Shown here piece after piece: positions 9,580 to 16,943 of a DNA stretch of 64,000 nucleotides (its first letter is position 1; each line of letters begins with the position of its first letter). The stretch covers positions 1 to 64,000 of the forward strand of contig CAPI01000019.1 in the NCBI GenBank assembly GCA_000333815.1. The letters are read 5' to 3'. The notes below the pieces were generated by a model that was not told the DNA's origin, searched no databases, and saw nothing but the letters and a program-made list of their open reading frames with translations. This DNA is from [Collinsella] massiliensis (GTDB lineage: Bacteria; Actinomycetota; Coriobacteriia; Coriobacteriales; Coriobacteriaceae). The translations under genes were made by a program, and so were the position numbers.

Positions 9580-10140
9580 TCACCCGTGGTACGGACAGGC
9601 CTCGCCGATGCACGCAGCATTCGCCTCGGATACCGCGCAGACGGGCTCTTCCGCAGGCAGCGCCAGCTCCACCCCGAGGGCGCGGGAAAACCACGGCGTC
9701 GCCTCGCGCACGGCGATGCGGGCATCGCGCTTGCAGCAGCGCGGGGCGCCCGCCTGCGCGATCTTTTGCAGCAGATCCGCCACCATGAGCTGCGTCTCGC
9801 TCCAGCCATCGGCCTTGAGCGGCGCGTTGCCCTGGGCGATCGCGAGCGCCATGCCGCACGACGCCGCGGCGCCGCACACGCCCCAGCGCGCGCAAGCGCC
9901 CCCGGGCACGCAGGCAGAGCGGGATGCCAGTTCATCGAGCTGCGCATCCAGGTCCCCCGCATATCCCGCGTTCGACGCGCAGGCGAGCAGCGCCGCGCCC
10001 ACCAGGAAGTGATGGGCCGGCCCAAATGCCGGGCATTCCGGCGCGGACATCAGCAGCTCCAGCATATCGGCAGGACACACCACGTCGCCCTGCCGGCACA
10101 ACTCATACGCCCAGGCGTACTCCGTCGTCTTCTCACCCAT
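9580..10140 (-). CDS. DUF5714 family cysteine-rich protein
   Basis: 186 residues with many cysteines, including CARWGVCGAAASCG, APRCCKRDAR and EANAACIGEACPYH, a pattern seen in DUF5714 proteins of anaerobes. The clustered cysteines suggest bound metal or an Fe-S cluster, but this is inference; no catalytic function is established. There is no signal peptide or membrane segment. The gene lies alone between the esterase and the transporter terminator hairpins. Its start at 10140 follows a GAAAGGGGAGCG stretch, a strong ribosome site. Confidence 0.75.
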   Translation of the reverse strand: MGEKTTEYAWAYELCRQGDVVCPADMLELLMSAPECPAFGPAHHFLVGAALLACASNAGYAGDLDAQLDELASRSACVPGGACARWGVCGAAASCGMALAIAQGNAPLKADGWSETQLMVADLLQKIAQAGAPRCCKRDARIAVREATPWFSRALGVELALPAEEPVCAVSEANAACIGEACPYHG

Positions 10141-10291
10141 CGCGCTCCCCTTTCGATGCCTCTATATCGATGGCTACCAATATACCTGCTGCGTGCACTC
10201 CGTCGCATGAAGACGCGCGACGAAGCGAGGCGCGCCGTCCGCACCCGCAGGGCGAGCCACACGGCACCACCCAACCCGTACGGACAGCATG

Positions 10292-10336
10292 ATGCCCGCC
10301 ACCTGCACATCCACACCGTGGACAGGTGGCGGGCAT
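10292..10336. terminator. Strong stem-loop downstream of MFS gene
   Basis: A perfect 14-bp stem, ATGCCCGCCACCTG paired with CAGGTGGCGGGCAT, with a 17-base loop and a CTTTC tract on the plus-strand side. It lies between the minus-strand MFS stop and the DUF5714 start and probably ends bsh-MFS transcription or insulates the two genes. Confidence 0.75.
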
Positions 10337-10381
10337 CTTTCATGCGCTCGGATCCGCTACTGCCGAGCGCACGGCATGGGA

Positions 10382-10413
10382 GCGGGGCCGCTTTCCCAAA
10401 CAAGCGGCCCCGC
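10382..10413. terminator. Hairpin directly after MFS stop
   Basis: A 12-bp perfect stem, GCGGGGCCGCTT with AAGCGGCCCCGC, and an 8-base loop starting a few bases past the MFS stop codon. Together with the next hairpin it forms a tandem terminator. Confidence 0.75.
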
Positions 10414-10418
10414 GGAAC

Positions 10419-12239
10419 TTAGTGGCCACCCTTGGGAGGCGCGGCCTTCGGGCCAGCGGTCGCCTGAGCAGCAGGCGCCTGAGCCGTGACCTTCTGAGCC
10501 GGAGCGGCCTGGGCAGCTGCCTTCTGAGGCGCGGCCTTACCCGGCGCGCCCTTGCCGGAGGCGGCACCGGACGTCGCGCTCGGGCCGCTCTCCTTGGAAA
10601 GCGTCTTGATCCACGGAGTGGTGAGCAGGCCCAGCAGCACGATGACAGCACCCACGCCATAGGCGATGCGCGTCGAGTCGAAGCGCGCCTTGGCCTCAAG
10701 CTCAACGAGCTTGGTGCGCTCGGCGTCGGACATCTGGATATGGGAGATGTCCTCCTCGAACTCCTTGTTGCTGCCCAGGTTGATGGTGAGCCCGGAAACC
10801 TGCTCGGCAACCGACGACGGAATCTCCGAGTTGGAGGCCATCTCATTGCTCAAGGTGGAGCTGATACCGAAGATCAGGACGGCGCCCAGGAGCGCCACGC
10901 CCAGAGCCTGGCCCACGTTGCGCATCGTGCTCTGGATGCCGCCGGACTGCGACGCATCGCGATCGTTCACCGCGAGGGCGACGACGTTGCTCGCATGGGC
11001 CGACACGGTGCCCGCGCCGACGCCAGCCATGAACGCGCCCAGGTAGACACCGATGCGGTTCGCGCCATCGATGGTCACGGAGGAGGCCATGATGCCCAGC
11101 GCGATCGCCATGGCCACATAGCCGATCTGGATCACGTGGCGCGGGTTGGCCTTGGGGAAGAGCTTCGGGATGCCGAGGGCGAGCCCGAAGGTGGGCAGGC
11201 CGGTCACGATGGAGATGGTGCCGACGTCGATCGGCGTCCAGTCAGCGACGAGCTGCAGGTACGGGGACATGAGGATCGACTGCGCGCCCATGAAGAAGAA
11301 CATCAGCGCGTTGGCGACCAGACCGGCGAGCACCTGCTTCGTGGTAAGGAACGAGCGCGGAAGCACCACGAGGCCGTAGCGCTTCTCCTCGCGCGCCTCC
11401 ACCTTCACGAGCACGATGAGGATGATGATGCCCAAGATGATGAGCGGGATCGCCGGCGAGATGCCGAAGAGGGCGAACGGGGCGGTGTGCATCGGCTTGA
11501 TGAGACCCCAGCTCGAGATGCTCGAGAGGCCGATGAGCACGCAGAAGAACCCGAGCGCGGCGAGCGCCACGCCGATGGCGTCGAAGTGGGACTTCTCAGA
11601 CGGCTGGTCGAACTTGGGCAAGCCCATCGAGAGCACCACGACGCCGACGAAGTAGAGGGCGAGCACGAGGAAGGTTACGCGCATGCCCGACAGCTGCATG
11701 ACGACGCCCAGGATGAGCGGCAGCACGGCCGCGAGGCCGGAGGCGGCGCCGATGCACCCGAAAGCGACGGTACGGTTAGCGCCGTGATAGATGAACGGAA
11801 TGATGCCGAGGAGGGATGGGACGAGGAAGCTCGCACCCAATCCAACAAGCACACGGCCGACCCAGATAAAGAAGAACATGTTGGGGGAAAGCGCAAGGGC
11901 GACCTCACCGATGGCGGCGAGCAAGGCGCCGATGCGGAAGGTCTTGCGCCAGCCGATCATGGTGCCGGCAAGGCCGCCGGCGATCATGAACGAGCCGCCA
12001 ACCAACGGATAGATCATGTTGGCGAGCTGAATATCCGAGGTCGTCGCCCCGAGGTCCTTCGTCAGCGCGTCCGCGGCGAGCGAAAGCGCGCCGTTGTCGC
12101 CGGTGGTTCCCATCTGGGCAAGAACCAGGATGACGATGGGCAGCACGAGGAATTTCTCTTTACCCGCACCCGGTGCGGGCTTAGCGGCGGTAGCGGCCGC
12201 CGCGTGCGCAGATGATGAGGCAGGGGTCGTGCGATTCAT
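10419..12239 (-). CDS. MFS transporter, probable bile acid or drug/H+ permease (bsh operon)
   Basis: 606 residues from the ATG at 12239, preceded by GAAGGGAGTGCTC. It has about 12-14 hydrophobic helices with an MFS loop motif (GWRKTFRIGALL) and a later WVGRVLVGLGASFLVPSLLGI segment like motif C of DHA2-type proton antiporters. A large loop near the end precedes a last helix. The final 50 residues are an unusual Ala/Pro/Lys/Gln-rich tail with repeated AAP and KAA units, ending KGGH. It lies 67 bp downstream of the bile salt hydrolase with no terminator between, so it is probably co-transcribed and may move conjugated or released bile acids or their amino acids. The substrate is inferred from context only. 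Confidence 0.85.
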   Translation of the reverse strand: MNRTTPASSSAHAAAATAAKPAPGAGKEKFLVLPIVILVLAQMGTTGDNGALSLAADALTKDLGATTSDIQLANMIYPLVGGSFMIAGGLAGTMIGWRKTFRIGALLAAIGEVALALSPNMFFFIWVGRVLVGLGASFLVPSLLGIIPFIYHGANRTVAFGCIGAASGLAAVLPLILGVVMQLSGMRVTFLVLALYFVGVVVLSMGLPKFDQPSEKSHFDAIGVALAALGFFCVLIGLSSISSWGLIKPMHTAPFALFGISPAIPLIILGIIILIVLVKVEAREEKRYGLVVLPRSFLTTKQVLAGLVANALMFFFMGAQSILMSPYLQLVADWTPIDVGTISIVTGLPTFGLALGIPKLFPKANPRHVIQIGYVAMAIALGIMASSVTIDGANRIGVYLGAFMAGVGAGTVSAHASNVVALAVNDRDASQSGGIQSTMRNVGQALGVALLGAVLIFGISSTLSNEMASNSEIPSSVAEQVSGLTINLGSNKEFEEDISHIQMSDAERTKLVELEAKARFDSTRIAYGVGAVIVLLGLLTTPWIKTLSKESGPSATSGAASGKGAPGKAAPQKAAAQAAPAQKVTAQAPAAQATAGPKAAPPKGGH

Positions 12240-12306
12240 GAGCACTCCCTTCACCCGGGCATACAACCCGGGCCTTGACTAATAGGTTGCGTGATCGTGC
12301 GGTCGG

Positions 12307-13269
12307 TTAGGCAGCGGTGGCGATGAACGGCTCCGTGCCACTGAGGTCGCACGCCGAGAGCGGATACGCGTGGATGGTGGGATCTTCGTAGGTCGCGTGG
12401 TAGTAGGTCATCGTGCCGGCAGAGAAACCGCTCGTATACAGGGTCTTCTCGTAGTCGCCGTTGGCCATCTTCGCCACGCCCTCGGGCACCGCGGAAGCGC
12501 CGAGCGTGCGGAAGAGACGGGTCACGTTGGCCTGCTCGCCCTCCTGGACGGGATAGTGCGCGTTCACATACGCCGCGCGCACGAAACGCGCCGGTCCGCC
12601 GTAATCGCCGGGCATGCCCTGGACGCCGCCGCCCGAGCCGAAGGGTTTGAGCTCGGCGCGATCCCACGCGGTGGGCGCGGGCAGGTCCTCGTCCATCATG
12701 AGGTAGTTGCGCAGGTTCTGACGATGCCAGCCGAAATCGGGCTCGTTGGTGAGCGCGTCGACATCGTTCTCCCAAACATGCAGGCCGTCGGCCATGCACT
12801 CGACCACCACGCTGCCCGTGGCGTCGCCCACGAGCCAGTGCAGGTTGGCCACCGGCAACTGCTCGTTCACGGGCTTGGCCACCACGGTGGTGTTCTTCAG
12901 CGCGGCACGCACCTCATCGAGCGAGGCGAAGTTGCGCGCGATCCAATAGGGGAACTCGTAGGCGGCGACGTTTGAGGTGCCGTCCACGGGACCCGGCGCA
13001 TAGTGCGCGCTCTGCGGGAAGTTGAGGCCCGCAACGGCCACGCCGGCGTCGTTGCCGCAGTCGAAATAGAGCGGGATACCCATGACGACGATACCCATGC
13101 CCATTACGGTATGACCTTGCTCGGGATCGTCCGGACGCTCGAAAGCCGTCGGGACCTTGGCCCCCGAGGGCGTCACGACCACCTTCTCTCCGTAACCCTG
13201 CGTCCAATCAAGGTTACGCCCAAAAAACATTGCGCCGGTCTTGTCGGTAAAGCGGATACCCGTACACAT
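12307..13269 (-). CDS. bsh: Conjugated bile acid hydrolase (choloylglycine hydrolase)
   Basis: 320 residues beginning MCTGIRF, so Cys2 becomes the N-terminal nucleophile after Met removal, as in all Ntn-type bile salt hydrolases. Other family positions are present: the GRNLDW segment (Arg18, Asp21), the Asn-bearing NEPDFGWHRQNLRNY segment, and a conserved Arg-containing region after SGGGVQGMPGDYGG. It releases glycine or taurine from conjugated bile acids, a trait of intestinal bacteria including Collinsella. Its start follows GAAGGGAGCGGCCCT. It is the first gene of an operon with the MFS gene. A TACAAT -10-like box and two direct repeats lie upstream. Confidence 0.95.
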   Translation of the reverse strand: MCTGIRFTDKTGAMFFGRNLDWTQGYGEKVVVTPSGAKVPTAFERPDDPEQGHTVMGMGIVVMGIPLYFDCGNDAGVAVAGLNFPQSAHYAPGPVDGTSNVAAYEFPYWIARNFASLDEVRAALKNTTVVAKPVNEQLPVANLHWLVGDATGSVVVECMADGLHVWENDVDALTNEPDFGWHRQNLRNYLMMDEDLPAPTAWDRAELKPFGSGGGVQGMPGDYGGPARFVRAAYVNAHYPVQEGEQANVTRLFRTLGASAVPEGVAKMANGDYEKTLYTSGFSAGTMTYYHATYEDPTIHAYPLSACDLSGTEPFIATAA

Positions 13270-13329
13270 AGGGCCGCTCCCTTCTCGTCGGCGGCAGAGC
13301 CGCTGGCGCTCGTTGGGAAGTTGATATTA

Positions 13330-13386
13330 TTGTATCCACGATGCAAGCACTAAATCGGTAAATGGTTAATTAAGATTGGTAAACGG
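13330..13386 (-). promoter_or_regulatory. Putative bsh promoter with two direct repeats
   Basis: On the minus strand a TACAAT -10-like box lies about 60 bp before the bsh start, without a good -35. Upstream are two 12-mers, CCGTTTACCAAT and CCATTTACCGAT (13354-13365 and 13375-13386 on the plus strand), differing at two positions and exactly 21 bp apart. That spacing puts them on one face of the helix, as for an activator dimer. No cognate regulator is identified. Confidence 0.5.
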
Positions 13387-13397
13387 CAGGGGGACGA

Positions 13398-13424
13398 CGT
13401 AAAATTACCCCAGGGGTTATTTTA
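13398..13424. repeat. 27-bp palindromic element, copy 3
   Basis: Arms GTAAAATTACCCC and GGGGTTATTTTAC around a central A, with one stem mismatch. On the minus strand it encodes the Val-Lys-stop end of the MmcQ-like gene, and it separates that gene from the bsh promoter. Confidence 0.88.
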
Positions 13425-13809
13425 CATTCGCTGCCGCCAGCTCCCGCTGTACGCGCTTGGGAAGCTTGGCGAAAACGAGCTCGTAGCTCATATCGCATAG
13501 GTCGAGCACGAGCGACTCGGGCAGGTCGGCATCAAGGTCGATGGAGATCCATGTGCGACCGTCGGAGTAGTACGCGGGAAGGATCGCATCGGGCCACTCG
13601 GCACGCAGCTCGCGGATGCGGTCGGGGTCGCACTTGAGAGACAGCAGGTGCATGCCTGCATAGGGCGCCTTCGCGTCCGCGCCCGCCGTGAACTCGCATG
13701 CGAACTGGCGACCGCCTACCCAATAGACCATCCAGCCCCATCGTTCATGGAGCGCCTTGCTCGCCCCGGGATGCGCGAGCAACCGGTCATCGATGCGGCC
13801 AAGATCCAT
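13417..13809 (-). CDS. MmcQ/YjbR family protein
   Basis: 130 residues from the ATG at 13809, chosen because GAAGGGAGCGG precedes it. It has the YjbR/CyaY-like double-wing fold signature: a central DGRTWISIDLDADLP stretch and a C-terminal helix pair (DLCDMSYELVFAKLPKRVQREL). Family members bind DNA or are of unknown role; the length is typical. Its last residues, NVK and stop, come from the palindromic element. It is transcribed alone on the minus strand, with another copy of the element just upstream of its start, so the gene is bracketed by two palindromes. Confidence 0.8.
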   Translation of the reverse strand: MDLGRIDDRLLAHPGASKALHERWGWMVYWVGGRQFACEFTAGADAKAPYAGMHLLSLKCDPDRIRELRAEWPDAILPAYYSDGRTWISIDLDADLPESLVLDLCDMSYELVFAKLPKRVQRELAAANVK

Positions 13810-13874
13810 AGCCGCTCCCTTCGCCAGCGAAGATACTGCTGATGCCATTGTTCCCCGGATGGGGATTCGTCGAT

Positions 13875-13901
13875 GTAAAAATACCCCTGGGGTTATTTTA
13901 C
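13875..13901. repeat. 27-bp palindromic element, copy 4
   Basis: Same variant as copy 2 (left arm GTAAAAATACCCC, right arm GGGGTTATTTTAC, central T). It encodes the YVK-stop end of the membrane protein gene on the minus strand. Confidence 0.88.
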
Positions 13902-14309
13902 ATAGACGGCCTTGCCGAAGTTATGGCCGAACAGGAGGCCTGCCAGCAAAAGCGCGGCGCCCAAGCCGGTGTAGAACACCGCGATGAACCGCTCAGGCGC
14001 AAGGCCGCTCGCCCTGAGACCGATGCCGCCCGCCATCATCACCGCCATGATGATGAACGCCTTGGTGTCGAAGAATTTGAGAAAGAACTGACGCTCGTCC
14101 TGGTAGCCGCCGATGCGCGCGGTGTGCTTGCGCACGAGCCGCCCGAAGATGAACACTTGGAAGACGCCGAAGACCACGAGGCTGAGCGCGATGTTCAGAA
14201 GGCTGAGATACGCCGGGTACGCCATGAGGCCGATGCGCAGGATGTTGATGCCCGCCGCGCTCCACACCAGGCACGCGATGAGCAGCAGCGTATCTCGTTT
14301 GACTTTCAT
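13893..14309 (-). CDS. Four-helix membrane protein of unknown function
   Basis: 138 residues from the ATG at 14309; an ATG two codons earlier is too close to the GGAGGGA ribosome site. Four hydrophobic segments are visible, at about 6-24, 32-52, 86-106 and 112-130, with a cytoplasmic loop RLVRKHTARIGGYQDERQFFLKFFDTKAF between the second and third. I do not recognise the family. The gene is divergent from the PadR operon and shares its control region. The C-terminal AVYVK and stop lie within the palindromic element. Confidence 0.72.
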   Translation of the reverse strand: MKVKRDTLLLIACLVWSAAGINILRIGLMAYPAYLSLLNIALSLVVFGVFQVFIFGRLVRKHTARIGGYQDERQFFLKFFDTKAFIIMAVMMAGGIGLRASGLAPERFIAVFYTGLGAALLLAGLLFGHNFGKAVYVK

Positions 14310-14464
14310 AGCCATTCCCTCCGGGTTCAGCAGCAGGCTTCAAACCGAGCCCATACATGGTAGCGGCAAGGTGCCGCGCACACAGAACATGCATCCCGCC
14401 AAGGATCTGCGAACGAGGCCGACACCGCCATTAGAACCCGCTCCAAGAGAATCCTTGCAGCGTC

Positions 14465-14503
14465 TTATACTATGTGTTATATAGTATATGTCACACAGTA
14501 TAA
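14465..14503. promoter_or_regulatory. Dyad operator for PadR regulator
   Basis: The outer arms TTATACTATGTG (14465-14476) and CACACAGTATAA (14492-14503) are inverted repeats with one mismatch, ending about 20 bp before the padR-like start. The site sits over an AT-rich promoter (TTATATAGTATA). PadR proteins bind such ATGTG-containing dyads, so autoregulation is likely. Confidence 0.7.
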
Positions 14504-14522
14504 GGCGAAGGGAGGTGTGCGG

Positions 14523-14834
14523 ATGGAGGCTCAGATGAAACGCGGGTTCCTGGAGGCCTGCGTGCTCGCCGCCGTCTCCGGTGAGGAGTCCTACGGCTAT
14601 CGCATCGTCAAGGACGTGCCGGCATGCATGGGACTCACCGAGTCCACGCTCTACCCGCTGCTGAAACGCCTCGAGAAGGCGGGTTGCATCGCCGTGCGCT
14701 CCGCCGAGCACAACGGCCGGCTGCGCAAGTACTATCGCATCACGGACACAGGACGAGAGCGCATCAACGAGTTCCTGGCCGAATGGCCGTCCGTACAAGA
14801 GATCTACCGCTACGTGGAGGGAGCACGATCATGA
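14523..14834 (+). CDS. PadR family transcriptional regulator
   Basis: 103 residues from the ATG at 14523, after GGGAGGTGTGCGG. It is a short PadR winged-helix protein: ACVLAAVSGEESYGYRIVKDV, then TESTLYPLLKRLEKAGCI as recognition helix and wing, and LRKYYRITDTGRERINEF. It lacks the longer C-terminal dimer domain. Its stop overlaps the start of the next gene (ATGA), the standard layout of PadR-DUF1700 operons in Firmicutes and Actinobacteria, which control small membrane proteins in envelope stress. A dyad operator lies directly upstream. Confidence 0.92.
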   Translation: MEAQMKRGFLEACVLAAVSGEESYGYRIVKDVPACMGLTESTLYPLLKRLEKAGCIAVRSAEHNGRLRKYYRITDTGRERINEFLAEWPSVQEIYRYVEGARS

Positions 14835-15553
14835 CGAGGGAAGAGTTCCTGGAGCGTCTGGGTGACCTCCTGGCCTGCCTGCCCGCAGAGCAGATCGAGG
14901 AATCGAAGGCGTTCTATGCCGAGGCTATCGCCGACCGTATGGAGGACGGCATGTCCGAGGAGGAGGCCGTCGCCGCAATCGGATCGCCGGGCGCCGTGGC
15001 CGAAGCGATCCTGAATGACCTGCCCGCCGTGCCGCGCGTGATCGCCAAGACCCGTCGCCGCAGCAACGTGCTGCTCTGGATTCTCGCGATCGTGGGCTCG
15101 CCCCTATGGTTCGTGCTCGCGCTTGCCTTCGCCGCCGTGGCCTTCACGGTCTACCTCTGCATCTGGATCCTCGCACTTTGCGTGTGGATCATCGCAGCGG
15201 CGCTCGGGGCCTCCGGCATCGTAGCGCTCGCGCTCGCCACATGCGGCATCGCGATTGGGAACGTCCCGTACGTGCTCGCCATGGCGGGTGCCGGGCTCGG
15301 CCTCATGGGCGGGACGCTCTTCGTGGGCGCGGGCGCCTGGGCGGTGACCAAGCAGATCGCACGTCTTTCCGCCCTCTGGGTGAACAAGGCGCTCTCCCCC
15401 TTCAGCAAACATCGGGGGGACGGCGAAACCGGACGACCGAATGGCAGAGCAGGCAGGCTTCCCGTCAACCCGTCCGTAGATGGTGGCGGAGATGCGGAAC
15501 GCACTGCGGGCGGCGAGCACTTCTCCGCGGCGGCGACGGCCGCACTCAACTAG
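14831..15553 (+). CDS. DUF1700 family membrane protein
   Basis: 240 residues. The N-terminal soluble part (MTREEFLERLGDLL...EEEAVAAIGSP) is the DUF1700 helical domain. It is followed by three or four long hydrophobic segments between about 78 and 178 and a low-complexity Gly/Asp/Arg tail. Family members sit next to PadR regulators and DUF4097 proteins and are thought to form a membrane stress module; the mechanism is unknown. It overlaps padR by 4 bp, so the two are translationally coupled, and the third gene of the operon follows 12 bp downstream. Confidence 0.85.
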   Translation: MTREEFLERLGDLLACLPAEQIEESKAFYAEAIADRMEDGMSEEEAVAAIGSPGAVAEAILNDLPAVPRVIAKTRRRSNVLLWILAIVGSPLWFVLALAFAAVAFTVYLCIWILALCVWIIAAALGASGIVALALATCGIAIGNVPYVLAMAGAGLGLMGGTLFVGAGAWAVTKQIARLSALWVNKALSPFSKHRGDGETGRPNGRAGRLPVNPSVDGGGDAERTAGGEHFSAAATAALN

Positions 15554-15565
15554 GAGGCACGCATC

Positions 15566-15835
15566 ATGACCAACGTGAAGAAGACCTATTTCTCCGTTGC
15601 GGGTGGGCTCCTTGCCCTCGGCATCATCCTTGCCGTCCTGGGGTTCGCCGCCTCGGGCTTCAATCCCGCCGTGTTCCAGACGCAAATCGACCTGCGCAGC
15701 AACAGCATCAACTTCGGCGGCGTCGAGGTGGATGATCCGTCGGGCATCCCGTTTGTCAACCTACTCGAGAACCTCGGTGAAATCGACCTCGCAGCCCCCG
15801 AGGCCCCGAGCGCGCCGCGCGCATATGTAAAATAA
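15566..15835 (+). CDS. Short membrane-anchored protein, possible truncated DUF4097 protein
   Basis: 89 residues. One N-terminal transmembrane segment (about 8-30) is followed by an extracytoplasmic stretch (FNPAVFQTQIDLRSNSINFGG). In related operons this position usually holds a DUF4097 beta-helix protein of 200 residues or more, so this gene looks cut short. The last residues AYVK and stop are the left arm of the palindromic element (15827-15853). A strong GGAGG site precedes the ATG. It is either a genuinely short protein or the stump left when the element or a rearrangement removed the 3' part; the sequence alone does not decide. Confidence 0.65.
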   Translation: MTNVKKTYFSVAGGLLALGIILAVLGFAASGFNPAVFQTQIDLRSNSINFGGVEVDDPSGIPFVNLLENLGEIDLAAPEAPSAPRAYVK

Positions 15836-15853
15836 CCCCTGGGGTTATTTTAC
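15827..15853. repeat. 27-bp palindromic element, copy 5 (perfect)
   Basis: Arms GTAAAATAACCCC and GGGGTTATTTTAC are perfect reverse complements around a central T. The left arm supplies Val-Lys-stop to the plus-strand gene, and 12 bp further the next plus-strand gene begins. Confidence 0.92.
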
Positions 15854-15865
15854 ATAGGAGAAGCC

Positions 15866-16423
15866 ATGGCAGACCATCTCGACACACCCTCCTCTACCCT
15901 GGAGCGCGTGCTCGTCATCGGGAGCCCCGGTGCCGGCAAGAGCACGCTCGCCCGCGGACTGCGCGACGCGCTGGGGCTGCCGCTCGTGTACCTCGACATG
16001 ATCTGGCATAAGCCGGACGGCACCAACGTCACGCAGGCGGAATTCGACGAACGCCTCGCGGCGGCCCTCAACGGCGAGCGCTGGATCATCGACGGCAACT
16101 ACCTGCGCACGCTCGAGCGGCGGCTCGAGCGCTGCGACGCGGTCATCTTCCTCGACCTGCCGGTGGAGGCGTGCCTTGCCGGGGCGGCGGCGCGCATCGG
16201 GCAGCCGCGCGAGGATCTGCCCTGGCAGGAGGACGCGCTCGATCCTGAATTCGCTGACTACATCCGGCGCTTCCCCATCGAGCAGCGCCCCGAGGTCGTC
16301 GCAGCGCTCGATGCGTGGCGCGACCGTCGCCGCATCATCACGCTGCGCAGCCATGCGGAGGCCGATGCGTACCTCGCCCGCCTGCGCGATGCGAACCCCA
16401 CCGCAAACCGGAGGCGCCCATGA
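15866..16423 (+). CDS. P-loop nucleoside/nucleotide kinase-like protein
   Basis: 185 residues. The Walker A motif GSPGAGKST lies near residue 19, followed by LVYLDMIWHKPDG and RWIIDGNYLRTLERRL, the pattern of the adenylate kinase-like, FlaR/topology-modulation family. Proteins of this group phosphorylate small molecules, but few have known substrates. The end overlaps the next kinase gene by 4 bp (ATGA), so the two are an operon. It starts 12 bp after a palindromic element with GGAGAAGCC as ribosome site. Confidence 0.8.
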   Translation: MADHLDTPSSTLERVLVIGSPGAGKSTLARGLRDALGLPLVYLDMIWHKPDGTNVTQAEFDERLAAALNGERWIIDGNYLRTLERRLERCDAVIFLDLPVEACLAGAAARIGQPREDLPWQEDALDPEFADYIRRFPIEQRPEVVAALDAWRDRRRIITLRSHAEADAYLARLRDANPTANRRRP

Positions 16424-16926
16424 CCAAGACCCTCTACCTCATCGGCGGCCCGATGGGCGTCGGCAAGACCACCGTGTGTCGCGAGCTCAACCGCCTGCTC
16501 CCCGCCTCCGTCATGCTCGACGGCGACTGGTGCTGGTGCGCCAATCCCTTCCAAGTCACACCGGAGACCAAGCGCATGGTGCTCGACAACATCTGCCACC
16601 TGCTCGGCAATTTCCTGTGCTGCGACGCCTACGAGAACGTTGCGTTCTGCTGGGTGATGCACGAGCAAGAAATCATCGACGAGATCCTGGGCCGCTTGCC
16701 CCTCGAGGACACCGGCGCACGCGTGCGCGCCATCTCGCTCGTCGCCAGCGAAGCGGCGCTGCGCGAGCGCATCGAGCGGGACATCCGCGCCGGCGCCCGT
16801 GACGAGGACGCACTCCGCCGCTCACTCGCCTACCTGCCACGCTACCGCGCGCTCGATACCGAGCTCATCGATACCACCGGGCGCACGCCGCACGAGATCG
16901 CCCTGAGCATCTCCGCCCGTCCGTAA
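16420..16926 (+). CDS. P-loop kinase/AAA family protein
   Basis: 168 residues from the ATG at 16420, overlapping the preceding stop. The Walker A motif GGPMGVGKTT is near residue 9, and a LASEAALRERIERDIRAG segment matches the lid of shikimate kinase/gluconate kinase-like folds. A cluster CWCANPFQVTPETKRMVLDNICHLLGNFLCC follows the motif GDW. The family is often annotated only as AAA family ATPase or nucleotide kinase. Being translationally coupled to another small kinase suggests a shared pathway that I cannot name. Confidence 0.78.
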   Translation: MTKTLYLIGGPMGVGKTTVCRELNRLLPASVMLDGDWCWCANPFQVTPETKRMVLDNICHLLGNFLCCDAYENVAFCWVMHEQEIIDEILGRLPLEDTGARVRAISLVASEAALRERIERDIRAGARDEDALRRSLAYLPRYRALDTELIDTTGRTPHEIALSISARP

Positions 16927-16943
16927 CACCGCAAAGCAACAAC

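Noticed and set aside
12090-12239. Possible hidden signal in the MFS N-terminus (the empty finding entry covering this range)
   Set aside because: The Ala/Pro/Thr-rich N-terminal stretch is ordinary low complexity; nothing reportable was found, so the zero-interest entry should be ignored.
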